DNA of 64,000 bases from Valencia hispanica. Lineage: Eukaryota; Chordata; Actinopteri; Cyprinodontiformes; Valenciidae. The stretch covers positions 27,452,818 through 27,516,817 of the forward strand of contig OY747716.1 in assembly GCA_963556495.2 (NCBI GenBank). The letters run 5' to 3'. This document shows, one piece after another, positions 25,961 through 61,225 of the stretch. Positions within the stretch are counted from its first letter, which is position 1. The number at the start of each line of letters is the position of its first letter. The position numbers and the translations under genes are program-made. The notes beneath the pieces are model-generated. The model was not told the DNA's origin and made no database searches. It saw only the letters and a list, made by a program, of their open reading frames with translations.

Positions 25961-26372
25961 TTATTCAGTTTTTCATTATAAATATCACTTTATATAGAGA
26001 ACAGTTTTTTTAAACGAATGTCTCTTTTTCATTTTTGTAGATCACAACCTGGCCTTTTACTAGGGTGTGTGGCACAACTGTACAGACAAAAAATTAACTC
26101 TCACTTTAGTTTATTGAAAGTAGCAGTACAGTAACTTAAATGTTATTCATGGTAAAACTGGTTTTAAACATTGCTGTTTTTGCTTGATATATTCTAACAA
26201 GATAACTGTTGAAGTGATATTTGTCAAATACAGGAAACTCTTGACTGAGTTAGTATCCAGTTTACAGAGAGCTTCATTAATACTAATTATAAAGAAATAA
26301 AATGTATCATGTTCAGTGTATTACTGCATTGGTGCCACTCAATTGTCCTATCAGGTTACGCCTCTCACTGGA

Positions 26373-26379
26373 TATAAAA
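26373..26379 (+). promoter_or_regulatory. TATA box, candidate trpa1 promoter
   Basis: TATAAAA lies about 160 bp before a consensus donor (GTAAGT at 26538) and upstream of the trpa1 coding exons. A start site about 30 bp downstream, near 26405, would be typical. Linking it to trpa1 is inference. Confidence 0.35.
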
Positions 26380-26403
26380 ACATCATGTGAGTGATTTGGT
26401 CAC

Positions 26404-26537
26404 ACGGGGGCAGAATATTGCCTGCATTAGGCGACACACATGGAAATGGTTTGCTTCCCACACTGTTTAAAGCCTTTTTGTGGTGGTGAAGAAAGCATCC
26501 AGATTCCCCAGATCAGCAGCAACATCACACTCATGCA
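26404..26537 (+). other. Candidate trpa1 5' non-coding exon with upstream ORF
   Basis: The right edge is a donor GCA|GTAAGTG, and the matching acceptor could be CTCCTCAG at 28618-28625, eight bases before the trpa1 ATG. An ATG at 26440 opens 32 codons to the donor. After splicing it would close as CA|C TAA at 28627-28629, three bases before the trpa1 ATG, so it would be an upstream ORF and not an N-terminal extension. The exon start is only estimated from the TATA box. No transcript evidence. Confidence 0.35.
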
Positions 26538-28625
26538 GTAAGTGCCTCCTGTCTGCATGGATATTTTTTTTATCTTTTATTGACAGTATTTTGGTTAGAA
26601 TTTAGTTGTACTGAAATCTAAAATGTGGCTGAATATTTATTTTTTGTTTAGAAATATATGGTTTGTGTGTGTTACCTGTGTTTTATCAATGATTTGATCA
26701 ACAACAGTTACCTTGTCAGTCATAAATTATATCTAATAAGAGTGCACTCTGTGTATAGAAATGTTCCTCTCCTGTCTTCATTTATTACAGCTTATAATCA
26801 TTTATTTATTTCTGTATACCTTATATTTTAAAATCCTTTAAATAATGTAGATTTAAATGATTAGATGTATTTATTTATTTCTATGCCTTTTAATGTCATT
26901 CTACAATTGACTCCATTTTGGAGAGACAACATCTATTATTATTCAGTAATTTATCTGTTTTAAGACTCCTACTTGTTGCTTTAGAGCAGTAAATGTATTT
27001 TCCTTTTTAAATAATTTGTAATTCATTCTTACTGATAAATTAAAAATAACAGGGGTCTAGAAATGGGGGATAATGTCACTATGAAAGAAAAGAGATAAAA
27101 TAATAATGGTGACATAATAATGGTGACAAAAAACTAAATCCTAAATGTAGTTTTACCCTAACAATATGTGATTATGCAAACAGTTTTCTTACCTTTGTGA
27201 GACTTTTAATATAACACAATACTTTACTGGCAAATCTTTATCTTCCCCAATTTCTTTTATTTTTTTGTTTTGGAAATTGCTCTACCAGTGTCCATTAGTG
27301 CACTTACTGGAAACTTGGCTCCTTCAAGCAATTGTGTGACAGGCTCAGTTGCGTGAAACCAATGGCGCACATTTATCACAGTTGCTCGGAAATGAGGGAC
27401 TTGATCACATTCTCTGGCCTCTTAATCAAATTCATGATATTAGAGAAAATCTAATTAGATAGAAGGTTTTGTTGGGTATTGCAAAGCTGCCTCTGTGCTG
27501 GAGAGGATGTGTAAGTAAACATGGTTCATTGAAGGAATCAGTTAGTGATGTAGTCAATGTGCAATGTTAAAATTGCATATACAGTGTACCACTATACTAG
27601 TGCTAAATCACTTATTAAAACGTTCTGATAATAAACAGATAAATACTAGGTTACAACCACAAGTTGAAACTAAAAAAAGAACAATATTTTTATAGACGTT
27701 TTTATTCATACTACCACATAAACGACTCTTTACTTTGAGTGTTTTGTCATCTACGGACCGGAGCAACCTACTTCTAGAATGCAGGGACACTCCAAGAGAA
27801 GTGATTAAAACTGATGACTTTGGTGACCACAGCTCACTGAGTCTACAGATAACTATCCAACTTTAATCTAAACTGATTCATTCTCCCAACCTTGATGGAA
27901 AAGTCCTTGTTAGAGTCAATGTTCAGGGCCATTGGTCCATGTTAGATTGCCTAAATATTTGCTGTGAGCTATCACTGACTGTGCAGAAATGCATTCTAAA
28001 GTCAGGTGGGCAGCAGAAACAAAACATTTCCATAAAATAACTTCCCAGCCAGACAGTGAAGAAACTCAAGCAGCTATGTTCTCGCAAGAAACTGTGACAG
28101 CTTCTAAAAGCAAAGCATCAGCAATGTGTCAAGGGGATTTCTTAAGGGGATTTTTTATGTCCCAAAAAGTAATTTATGATTTGAACTTTGGATGTAACTG
28201 ATGTGCTTTATGCAACACATTATAAGGACTCTCAATCTTTTTCACCCAGGATCACCCTGTAGGCCACCTGGGACGGACCCAAACAAGCTGGAAACAAGTT
28301 GTGAAGGACAACGCCGTTTTCTTCAACTGAAGGGCTTCCGCCTCCAAAATTCTCAGTGGCTCTGAATGCCCTTCTGGGTAAAGACAAAGTAATCTGCACT
28401 CATTTCCCCTTTTGGCAACAGAAGCTTATAGCTAAATTCATTATCTGCTTGCTCTGTCAAAGACCAACTCTATGTTATTGACCAAATCTTGCAAGGTTTT
28501 TGCATTTAGTCTTAATACTTAATTGAGAGACCATGATGAGTTTGTTTTTCACGTTGTTATTTTGCTGAATGTTATAAATAGATAGATGTTATTGCTCTTT
28601 CCATTGACACTACCTGTCTCCTCAG
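26538..28625 (+). other. Putative first intron of trpa1, no other feature
   Basis: AT-rich sequence between the candidate non-coding exon and the strong acceptor CTCCTCAG at 28618-28625. I see no coding exon or clear transposon in it. Confidence 0.3.
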
Positions 28626-28632
28626 CTAAGTA

Positions 28633-51366
<22,734 letters not shown>

Positions 51367-51776
51367 AGGAGATACTTAGACAGCATGAACTCTTCTAATT
51401 TGCACAGTGAATTTTCACTATTATGTAAGTGTAGCTGGAGTTCTCACATATAAAAGTATGTGCTTAAATGTAATGATCCATGCAAAGTATAAATGCTACA
51501 GTGAAGAAGGGAAGAAATTAGATGATGGAAGAATGGATGTCGAACAGCCTTCTGGATGGATGGATGGATGGATGGATGTATGGATGGAAATCACTTTTAG
51601 GTAATGGGACAGTGAATAAAATCATGAAGACTTTTTCGTTCACATCCACTCCTCAATGATTCCGAAATCAAATTCCATATTTACTCAAACCCACATTTTT
51701 TTAGAACGCTGTTTAATAATTTTAAAATCTGTTGTGAACAAATATGCTCATACTAGAACATTTTGTCTTTAGATAC
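51367..51776 (+). other. Probable trpa1 3' UTR with (GGAT)n
   Basis: Non-coding sequence after the trpa1 stop, with a GGAT tetranucleotide run at about 51554-51582 and an AATAAA at 51615. An LTR-like repeat begins at 51777. Confidence 0.5.
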
Positions 51777-52675
51777 ATGTCATGGTGTGTGAGATCAGAC
51801 CAAAATGCAGACAGGAGAGCTGAAGTCTCATGATGACAGTCTTTAATAGAAAATTAAACAAAGAACTTTCAAAGCTTTTCGAGGAGTGGCTTACAGGAAA
51901 TACGACACAGAGAAGACGAGGAACCAGCGAGGTATGACTGATGGAAGACTGCTTAATACTGGGGAGGGAGTGAGGAGTGACACTGAAAGCCTAAGAACCA
52001 ATTAGTGACAAACAGATGCAGGTGAGAAAGAGATCAGGGGAAGCTTGGAGATGACTTATAGCTGTGCAGAGAAGCAGAATGGCAGGGAGGAAGCAGAGGA
52101 GAGAGCAGATGTGCAAACAGAAGACTGGACAGAAAATAATTCTAAATGAAGAAAGTAAGAACTAGCTCTAAGGTAACTAAGGATGAAAGACCATTTAAGA
52201 TAATGAAAACCTAACAAAAACTCAAGAGACAAAGTACTAATGAACAGGAGAGAAACAGAACAGAAGAAAGAGATTTAAATAAGAAAACAATCCTAAAAAG
52301 AGAAATGAAGTAAAGCAGAGCTAACAGATTAGATAACGAAATGACTAATAAAAGATCAACCCAACAGAATAAAAATATAGGTGTTATCGCAACCTAACAC
52401 AGATAAGAAAGACTAACGCAAGAGTGACTGAAGACCTAAGTAAATAAATGACAAATGACCAGAAAACAACAAAAATTCCCCTCCCCTCAGGAGTATAGAC
52501 ACCTGAGGGGAAAAAAACAGAAGAGGAGAAAACGCAGTGGAAGGAAAAATACATACAAACACTAAGAAAGAAACTCAAATCACAACACCTAAAAGACCCT
52601 AGCACTAAAAAGACAAGGTAAACTGAATAAGGAAATAAAATAACTGAAACTCAAAACACAAACACCCAATGAACT
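51777..52675. repeat. LTR-like interspersed repeat, copy B
   Basis: Starts TGTCATGGTGTGTGAGATCA, is purine-rich and shares blocks with copy A at 14697-15365 (GAACTAGCTCTAAGGTAACT, AAACACAAACACC). Probably a solo LTR or non-autonomous LTR element just downstream of trpa1. Confidence 0.6.
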
Positions 52676-54093
52676 TAACAATAAATGTTTTGCTCTCTGA
52701 AGTTGAACCAAAACATTAAGCAAATTGTAACCACTGGGACAATCCTAGAGAGTTGTATTAACACTGTTATACGAGTGTATATTTAAAATAATGGTGGAAT
52801 GGGTCCAACAAAAAAAACTGCTTTACAATAAATTACAGTAGGTGTGGAAATTAATGTAATCTTTTGTTGTATGTTTTTACTATACTTACTGTCAGAGTTA
52901 CTGTCTATGTAATGCTTTCAAATGCTTTCATGTGTCTCATCTGCCTTATAATATAATACTTCTTTTCTCTCACAGTCCCAAATAAAGCATGACTCTACCA
53001 TGCAAAACATGCATGTATTCATGTTCTTTTTATTGTAAAAGTTTAATCTAGCATATAAGAGAACATACATGACGCATGTACACTGTGAGAGATAAATAGA
53101 TCACACATCTGACTTTGTTTTTTGTCTTGAGTTTAGTTGTTTAAACTGTTTCAGTGGAGATCATGAGAACCACAAGTTGCAAACAGAGTTCAGCCTCTGA
53201 CATCATGAGCCTGCACCTGTCCCTCTGCTTCTCCAACCAGACCTCTGATAGAGGTCGAGCCCCCATGAAAGTCTCTGCTGATAGACAAATGCCTACTCTC
53301 CCTTTAGGTCCACTTTAAAGGGTTATGTATTACTACTTGCCTTGTATTTAAGTATCCCCAGGGCAAATAGAACAACCATAAAGCCATCAATTACATCAAT
53401 GTTTGGGGCTATATTTTTTCTGTTTTACTCTAGGAAGTGTGTGCATAGAATGACCAATGACTGCAGTGTTTTATCTCCGCCTGTTCTCCCAGTGACAGTG
53501 AATGAAGCACAAGGGTGAATTATGTCATATGTCATACAGGAGATGCCTTTGTGTCGGTCAAGAAAAAAAAATAGGAAAAAAGGCTGCTCATCAGATGAGC
53601 GGTAAATCCGACAGCAGAATCCCTTAGCTTGCACCTTCATAGGTGTCAGTCAAGCCGTCCGCCTAACTGACGGATGCGGTGACAGAGGATGGGGTTGGCA
53701 GACTGCCTGAACCTCTCTCTGTCTTTCCAGCATAACTCAATATCTCAACGTCATGACTCATCCAAGGATATGTTAAGAGCAGAGATCCCTGCCAGGTCCG
53801 GCTGATCTCTGATCTTTTGTGAAGCTGCTGCATGGAAAAGTACAAGTGCAGGAATGTGTCCTTGCGTTAGGGAACGTTGTTGGGCTAAGGAAGAAGGAAT
53901 CCTGAGTGGACAGTTGTGGATCACTTTAAAACGACTGATTTGCAATAATAACAAATTCCGTAAGACTTTTTAAATTTATTTGGTAACCTCTGGCTGGTTC
54001 ACATAGTTGTACTGCTCGGTTTGTGTTCTTTATGGTGAAGGTAATGATTTTTGATCACATATTGGTCAATTGACGTTGATAGGAAAGATTACC
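52676..54093. other. Intergenic, no gene seen
   Basis: An AATAAA lies near 52980 after a pyrimidine-rich CTCTCACAG. The parts at 53150-53310 and 53630-53900 are less AT-rich and of high complexity, without repeats I recognise, so they could be regulatory. No coding exon supported. Confidence 0.3.
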
Positions 54094-54362
54094 AGATATT
54101 AAAGTGCAACTCAACCCAAAATCAGCTTCTTTTTCCTGATAGACTGTATGAATGATTGTCTAATAGTACTGTTTACGTGTGTATTCAATATTGTGGCATT
54201 TTAGTGCATATTATTTAAAATAGATTTTTTTTGCCTAAAACCATGTGTAGCGCCCTCTTCAGGGTAAAAGTCTTCACTACACTTGAATCTACAACACTTG
54301 CTCTATGATGTCAGCTGCACAGCCCACTGTGGGGTATAAAGAGTTGGAGTTGGAATAGCAAG
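54094..54362. mobile_element. Truncated MITE, same family as 39899-40332
   Basis: Begins TTAAAGTGCAACTCAACCCA and follows the trpa1-intron copy through CCCTCTTCAG, CTACACTTGAAT and TGGGGTATAAA to GGAGTTGGAATAGCAAG. The right-hand inverted repeat is missing. Confidence 0.75.
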
Positions 54363-54419
54363 TAAGTGTTGACGCCAAAATTTGGTACTGGTAAATATTG
54401 TGTGTAGTTTTTTTCATCT

Positions 54420-55035
54420 GCCTTCTGTGCCTCTTCTGAGCTCCATAGCCAGGGGCCTAGTGATGCATCCTACATTTTGTTATGTTCAGTTGGATTACTT
54501 GAGGACATTGGGAGTTATTCTCCTGCAGATTTTTACTTTTTGAAATTTTTCTTCCTACAATCCATCTGCACGATGCAATTTTTCTAACTGAAGAGAAAAG
54601 TTCAATAAATTAGCACCATCAGCTGAAGCCTCAAGTCCTGAGTCCTCCTTCAACCATTTGGCCAAACCCTACAGTGCTGTTGTGTTCAAAGTCCTTGTTG
54701 CAATGGATGGCAAACCTCTGTCCCAGTCTCAAGTTTTCTGCTATCCCTGAAAGGTTTTCTTCATGTCTTGCTGTCTATTTAACTATCCATCTTCTCTTAT
54801 CCATCCATCCTCCTTGCTGAATGAAACCCATCCCTACAAGACACATTTCCGCACCTGTGCCACCAACAAGTTCCACTGTGATGGTGATGTGGTCAGGATT
54901 ATTTGGATCTTTAGTTTTCTGCCACATTTTGGCATTGCTGGAAAGCCCCAGAATGTAATTTTGGTATCATCTTGTCTAACAGAGCACCTTTTCTACTTGC
55001 AAGCTTTGTCAACTGCAATTGGCATTTAATAGAAT
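54420..55035 (-). mobile_element. Tc1-like remnant
   Basis: Contains TTCTGCCACATTTTGGCATT and ATCTTGTCTAACAGAGCACC with flanking sequence of the type found on the minus strand of Tc1-like elements. No intact frame. Ends approximate. Confidence 0.45.
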
Positions 55036-55039
55036 TCCA

Positions 55040-55300
55040 AGTGGTGACTGTGGCTCAGTAGGTAGAGTCATTGTCTTGCAATCAGAGGGATGTAGGCTCA
55101 ATTCCAGCTTTCTCCTGTCACATATCAATGTGGCCCTGGGCAAGCCACTCAACCCTAAGTTGCCTACCGAGCTTTGTATTGGTGCATGAATGTGTGCGCG
55201 TTTGTGAGTGCAAATGGGTGAATGTGGCTACAGTATAAAGTGCTTTGAGTGGTCAGTATGACTGGAAAAGCACTATATACTGTAAGTCCAGTCCATTTAG
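55040..55300 (+). repeat. Complete tRNA-derived SINE
   Basis: The head has pol III-type boxes: A box TGGCTCAGTAGG (55051-55062) and B box GGCTCAATTCC (55095-55105). The body has GGGCAAGCCACTCAACCC, GTGCTTTGAGTGGTCAGT and CACTATATACTGTAAGTCCA. Truncated relatives lie at 20803-20993 and 39705-39880. Confidence 0.8.
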
Positions 55301-55369
55301 AACTTTGTTTTAACTGCTGATTTCTTCTTGTCATTCTTGAATAAAAGACTCATTTTTAGAGTGCATAAC

Positions 55370-56330
55370 TAATAGTTTTCCATTCAAAAGGGCCTCTCAC
55401 ATGAGCTGTGGACCTCTGAAGCTTCTCCAAAGTTACCATGGACCTCTTAGCTACAAATCAGGTTAGTACCCTTCTTGCTTGGACTGTCAGTGAAGATAGA
55501 TGGCAACGGCTTTGTCAATTTGCAGTTGTAACATACTTTTTTTATAATTAGATCATGGCTTGAACACTGCTCTGTGAAAAGCCCATAGCTTGGGATAATG
55601 TTTTCTACTATAACCTATACTTTAAACCTACTCTGCGGAGTTTGCTGAGAGAGCTGCCACCATGTGACCATTGGAGGAACTCCACTCTGCAAAATGTGCA
55701 CTCCCATGTCATTCAAGCATGTGCTCATTCATCCATGAGCTGGCTGCAGCATCGAAATGGTTCAATACTAGCGCCTCTTCTATTGTTTTGGACAACATGT
55801 ATACAGACGGTAATAAATGTACGTTTTCCGCCGCTACTATAGCTTATCTAGTGGCTAACGGACAGAGAACACCGCTTCGTCCTGAACGCGCATACGTGGG
55901 TAAGTAAATGCAGTACGTGTTCTCTCAGAAGTGCTCCCTGGCTGTGTTGTTTGGACACATATCACATCCAAATAAATTGAATTGCAACCCCTACATACCA
56001 CCATGGCAAAAAGTACTAGAGTCATCATCAGGCCTGAAAAAATTGACTATGGATTACAAAAATAGATTTATTTGAATAATGCAGCTTTAAACAATGATCT
56101 GCAGGGTTCCTTGGTCTTCATGATGCTGTATGTTAACTAATGTTCTCTAACAAATGTCTGAGGCCTTCACAGAACAGCTGAATTTATACTGAGCTTAAAC
56201 TAAACTAAACTCTGGTGGATGCTGTTTACTAATTAGATGACTTCTGAAGTCAATTTGTTGCAAAGGAGTGTTGAGGAAAAGATTCAGAGTAAGGTGTATT
56301 GAAAGCAAATGAATTACACATTTTTCCAGT
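55370..56330. repeat. DNA-transposon-type repeat, copy 2, interrupted
   Basis: The left part (55370-55640, CTTGCTTGGACTGTCAGTGA, GAACACTGCTCTGTGAAAAG) and the right part (56090-56330, TTGGTCTTCATGATGCTGTA, GAGGCCTTCACAGAACAGCT) belong to the same element type as 8015-8420. About 450 bp of unrelated sequence (55640-56090) lies between them and is probably a later insertion. Confidence 0.5.
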
Positions 56331-57466
56331 CAATATTTGTGAAAAAAAATTATTCATTTTTTCCTTCCCGTTCAAAGGTATATGCACTCAATGGGCAGCC
56401 ATAAACATATTAGTAGCAAAAAGATCATTCTTGGTCAACTCTTTTTCATATCTTTTTATAGTTGACATTTCACACATAGCACATTGTATAATAGCCCCCT
56501 GGGAAATATTCTAAAAAGATAAGAGTGAAAACTTTCAGTTTGTTCCTCAAAGCTGTCTTCCTTTTCAGTTCTGTTCATAGGTTTAATAACTCTTCGCTTT
56601 TCCAACAGGTGTTACTCTTTTCTCTCTACACCATATCTTTAAGCGGATTGTTCTGTGAGATTTTTTTGAGGGCATAAACAAATACATAATCACCCACATT
56701 AAACAGTAAAAAACAAATGGTTCTATATGTGAAAGAAGATGGGGCCTCTTTGCATCTGCCACACCCTTGTCATGCCAGCACTCCAGATGTCATGGGAACC
56801 TCCAACAGCTGGGGTCGGTGCACAAGGGCTGCGTGTGAAAGGCTGCTCCATCTGTAGAAACTCAATACCTCTGTGAAACCAGCAAAGGATTAGGTGCTTT
56901 TGATAAGCTCCCTAAGACATTTCTATTAAAGCACATCTGTAGGAGCAACAAACTGCAAGGACATTTACGGTATATGTGCACAACCGCATTTATAGTGGGA
57001 AGGTTGCAACCTCCTGTACAATATACTGGTGATCTTAAGTTGCTTTGGTAAAATCAAACCTCAGACAGTGACTAAGATTACCAAAAACCAGCCATTAATT
57101 CACAGTGCTTAAATTAATTTCTCGGTTGGAAATGGCCAACTCAAGTTTTTAACAGTTTCCACAAAGAGACAGAGCTGCAGTCTTACTGGGGTCATGGAGG
57201 CCTGGAAAAAAGGGGAGGAGAAATGCAAAGAGGCCAAGTACAGGACACTTAAATTTGAGAGGTCCAGATTCACTTTTTGGATTTGAACTCATTACGTTAT
57301 TGGTCTGCTGAATGCTGGCCTTCTGAGGCCTTCAGATATAGGGTTACCACATGGATGTTTAAACCTGTATGGATATTAGCTACTAAAATCTGTCAGTCAA
57401 ACATCTTTTTTCATCTTTCATCCTCAAGAAGCTCTGCTGCGCTTTTAAGACCAAAACAGAAGAGTC
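56331..57466. other. msc upstream region
   Basis: No repeats recognised. 56735-56900 is of high complexity and contains an E-box CAGCTG (CCAACAGCTGGGG, about 56805-56817), the binding class of bHLH factors. It is a plausible but unproven msc regulatory region. I cannot place the msc transcription start. Confidence 0.35.
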
Positions 57467-57880
57467 ATGTCAACAGGCTCGGCTCCAAGTGATCCAGAGG
57501 ACGATGAAATATTTGACGGAAGGACCTCCACAAATATGAAGAAAATTACCCGTCTCAGTTCCACATGGTATTCAGACAAGGATCTGGAAAATGATGATGT
57601 GGAGAGGAGGATCCAGCAGGAAAGCAGGACGCTCTCCAAGGTGCACCAGAAGGAATCGCGGCAGTCTCAGAGAAATGCTGCCAACTCTCGGGAGAGGGCG
57701 AGAATGAGAGTGCTGAGCAAAGCCTTCTCCAGACTGAAAACGAGCCTGCCCTGGGTTCCAGCAGACACCAAACTGTCAAAGCTGGACACGCTGCGTCTCG
57801 CCTCCAGCTACATCTGTCACCTCAGACAGATTCTTCAGGAGGACCGGCTGGAGAACAGCTTTGCACATCCAGTCAGTCTG
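57467..57880 (+). CDS. msc: msc exon 1 (residues 1-138)
   Basis: ATG at 57467, acidic N-terminus, complete bHLH. Reading through the donor would give an alternative end RNFSNSHSW, which is unlikely because the conserved TWPF motif lies in exon 2. Confidence 0.92.
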
Positions 57881-58132
57881 GTACGAAACTTCTCCAACAG
57901 CCATTCTTGGTAAAAATACTTTAATGGGACATAAAGCTGCATTCATTATTTAAATGTGACCATATGTAATTCATAAACCCATATTCACTTTAACACTTTA
58001 GATTTTTCTTGGTATTTTATACACTTTGAGAATTAGATTTGAACCAACTTCTTCTGTAATTATTTTGTTATGTATGAATTTTTTCAGACATGGCCCTTTA
58101 TATCGACAGGAAGATCAGAGGAAGACATCTAA
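57467..58132 (+). CDS. msc: Musculin (bHLH transcription factor), 2 coding exons, 152 aa
   Basis: Nuclear class II bHLH factor that binds E-boxes as a dimer with E-proteins and acts mainly as a repressor in branchial muscle precursors and lymphoid cells. Exon 1 57467-57880, exon 2 58088-58132; donor CTG|GTACGA, acceptor TTTTTTCAG, phase 0. The N-terminus MSTGS is shared with the paralogue tcf21. The bHLH lies at about residues 69-121: basic region [19 protein letters not shown], loop [16 protein letters not shown], helix 2 [16 protein letters not shown]. The KTSLPWVP and QEDR forms point to msc over tcf21. The HPVSL|TWPF junction matches the known msc/tcf21 intron. The C-terminus ends at GRSEEDI, without the NRLCG tail of mammalian MSC. 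Confidence 0.92.
58088..58132 (+). CDS. msc: msc exon 2 (residues 139-152 and stop)
   Basis: Preceded by TTTTTTCAG. Encodes [14 protein letters not shown] then TAA. TWPF is conserved in MSC and TCF21. Confidence 0.88.
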   Translation, partial: TWPFISTGRSEEDI

Positions 58133-58500
58133 TCCACTGTAAGACTTTGTGGAGGAACAGCATAGTCGATCTCTCTTCATTACACAGCTAACTTACCAGA
58201 ACATCCAGAACCAACTCAGAAATAATCCTCTAGGCTTTGCTTTCATAATCAACTGCATATTATGGGTTTGTGTTTAAAAGACTCTTGATTTAGACCTGTA
58301 AAATGTTTATTATGTACATGTGTTATATTCAGTCCTGCTTCTTTTATTAGCCACACCCTTGTCATGTCACTTTTTAGGTGATTTTGAAAAATATGATTAA
58401 ATTTTTTTGTAATCATATTGATCTGTGCAATGAATCATAGCATAATTAAATGTTATGGTTTTGATTTAACAACAATAAACACACTGCCTAAAGCCTATAT
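58133..58500 (+). other. msc 3' UTR with polyadenylation signal
   Basis: AATAAA at 58474-58479 is the likely polyadenylation signal. Another AATAAA lies near 58542. Confidence 0.5.
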
Positions 58501-59404
58501 AGTGCTTTTTAAACCACATTGACCTCTCATAAGATTTTATGAATAAATTATGATACATTATTCCCCATATTTCCAGAAATATTTGTCAACATCAAAGTCT
58601 ACTTTGATACTTTAGATTTTCAGTGTTATAGTACTAAATAGAGGGAAACGCACCACTGTTATCTTCTGCTGCTCATTGTTTTTTTATATTCATAAGAGGC
58701 ATATTTTGTTTCAAGTGCTAAAGCTTTATTTAAGGTTTTCAACTAAAACACTTATTTTCAGTTCACCAATGTATCCTGACTGTTTTTGCTAAAGTTGTGT
58801 TAGCTAACACTATGCTAATGCATTATATTGACAGAGAGAGGAGAAAACATCAGCTTTTGCAACTGCCTATCATTTCTGGATATGTGTGCAGCATATATTT
58901 GGAAATTACCCAAGTGGAGTCATTGTCAGCTGATTGGGCAGATTGATAAGGCAAAGTGAAAACCTAACAACAGTCTTCTGTAAAAGTGTAGGTATTCACT
59001 AATATAGTACCTCATGGATACAAACATTTCAAGATCGAATTGTTTTAAAAAGCTAGAGTCAGTTAAACAAAGGGTCCATCTGGCTAGATGTTAATATGAC
59101 ATGGGTCTACTACAGGAAAAAGAAGAGAGACCTAACAACTTCACAGAATAACCGGAGAAAAAAAATCCAAGCTAACCCTTAAAAGGAATCTTCCTGAAAA
59201 GGAGCACTCCACCTCTCAGTGCTTCAACGAGTTGGAAGGAAACTCTTTCTCTGACGTTTTAATAAAATATTTAAAAAAATATATAATTATAATTTAAATT
59301 GGCTGAGGAGATATAGAGGACTGATGATTTGTCTCAGGTGTAATCCAGCCCTCACCTGTTAACTGCTCAATTGGTTAGCTGGATTGACGTCAGACCCTGA
59401 TCAC
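58501..59404. other. Intergenic, no feature recognised
   Basis: AT-rich sequence downstream of msc, without coding or repeat signals that I can support. Confidence 0.4.
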
Positions 59405-59695
59405 TTGTCCATCCATCCATTGTGTGTTCCCGCTTATCCTTGCAGGATCACAAGGGAGCTGGTGCCTGTCTCTAGCAGACCTTCTGTGAGATATAGGGTT
59501 TTCCCTGGACAAGTCACTAGTCTAACACAGCACAAACAACCATGCATGCACATATTTATACGTAGGGACACATTGGAGAGACCAATTAATCTCATTAACA
59601 GTCATGTTTTTGGAAAGTGGGAGGAAGCCAGAGTACCCTGAGAGAATAAAAGCATTAACAGCGAAAACATGCAAACTCCATGCAAAAGTTACCAT
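59405..59695 (-). repeat. Reverse-oriented (GGAT)-tailed retroposon fragment
   Basis: Starts with CCATCCATCCAT and continues with the complements of the blocks seen at 32145-32455, such as AGTCATGTTTTTGGAAAGTG and CATGCAAACTCCATGCAAA. Confidence 0.7.
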
Positions 59696-61225
59696 GCAAA
59701 CACTGAACATCATGCTCAGTCATGCCTTTTCTCTTGGTATTTTGACCTCGGGCAAGGTCCATCTGTCTGTAGAAATACTTTTTCAATGCTTGTAAACCTG
59801 TTTTTAGTTGCATTTTGCTGTAGCTTTAGCTAGGCAAATTGCAACTGGTGTTTTTTGTGCAGACACTTTATAAAGTATCTCAAATATCCCCTTTTAATAG
59901 CTTCTTATACAACCTTCTGTGTAGAAGCAACTCTGGTTCATTATTTGAAATATGACCATTTATAGGTTTTAAAGGTCTGTATGCTGAGGTGGCTCAATGA
60001 CTAAACAAATTAATTAGTGAATTCTTTATTTCATACTTTCCGCAGTTTTTTCAGTAAACAGAAAAAAGGACAAATATGTCTGTAACCTCAGGTACTCTGT
60101 GCTAATGTTTGTACATATATTCTGTACCATATCAATCAGTAGCAAAAGTTGGTTATTTATCAATGTCATGTAACAACTTAAAAGGTTTAAAATAGTGACA
60201 CCTCATTACATATGATGTACTACACTTTTATAGTCATCTTGAGCTGCACATGTGGTATTTCCTCAACCATTTGTTTTGAAAATCTGCCTGGAACTCATGT
60301 CTGCCAGCAGGAGTCTTGAGAACTTGGATCATGTCTGTAAGATTTAACTCAGACTTTCATATTTCAGTCAAAACAAAGTTAAAGAAGAAAAACATCCTGT
60401 AGGTTTAGTTGGAAGTTGAGGAAGAAAGTGAAGGTCAGTAACAGAACATCCTGTTCATTCAGCCAAACTTAAAATTCACAAATGTGCAAGCTTGCACTCA
60501 AGAGCCTCCACTCTTAGTAGACAGAATGGATAATAGTGATCTCTTGATGCAGCAGCTCTTTCATCCAGTTAAACCCCTCAATGATGTGAGCACAGATGGA
60601 TCGAGATCTTTTCCGAGGCTGTCTGTTGGGACACTCTAACAAAATGGTTTAAATGGAGAGAGAAACAAGGAGAAGAGAGGTTGACTTTTCATCAAGTCAA
60701 TGCAGAGCTGCAGCTGTTGCCATCTTGGTGAGTTTCCCAGATCCTTAAACCGTTCTCCTGGGAGACACCGGTCACTCTCTTGGACCCGAGCAGCTAATGA
60801 GCTGCCTTCTCACATTCAGATTGTCTCTGTTCTCGGACAATCCCTTGCAGTTGGGGCTGAAAAAGTGAAAACGACTTGTAAATGTCTGACGTGCAACTTG
60901 ACTGCACTGAAAATGGGCTCCCATTTATCTCTCATTAACCTGGCATGACGTCAACAAAGCCATGAGGTTGGAGTCTAGCTGTGTCAGCAGTTCAGTCATT
61001 AGATCCGCATTTTCAGAAGATATTGTATGTTTTTGCTATAAATTAAACTATTTTAATAATTTATCATTACAAGGAGGCTGTATTTGGAAGGCGACTAAAA
61101 CAAAAGTGCATTCTATGGTGTATATTGTTTTCTATGGCAAGTCTCATTGAGGCTCATGTCTTTGATGCTACAAGGGTGACACCTAGTGGTGAGAATGTAA
61201 AAAGTGGCCAAACTGTCAAACTACA
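59696..61225. other. Intergenic, possible conserved non-coding element
   Basis: Mostly AT-rich. 60640-60960 is less AT-rich, complex and repeat-free (for example AGCAGCTAATGAGCTGCCTT and TTATCTCTCATTAACCTGGC). Short frames here have no protein features, so a regulatory element for msc is a guess. Confidence 0.3.

Noticed and set aside
55040..55115. tRNA-like sequence with A and B boxes
   Set aside because: It is the head of a SINE with a family-specific body, not a tRNA gene. The same applies to 61508-61590.
57881..57913. Intron read-through end of msc (RNFSNSHSW)
   Set aside because: A good donor at 57881 and the conserved TWPF exon at 58088 explain the gene better.
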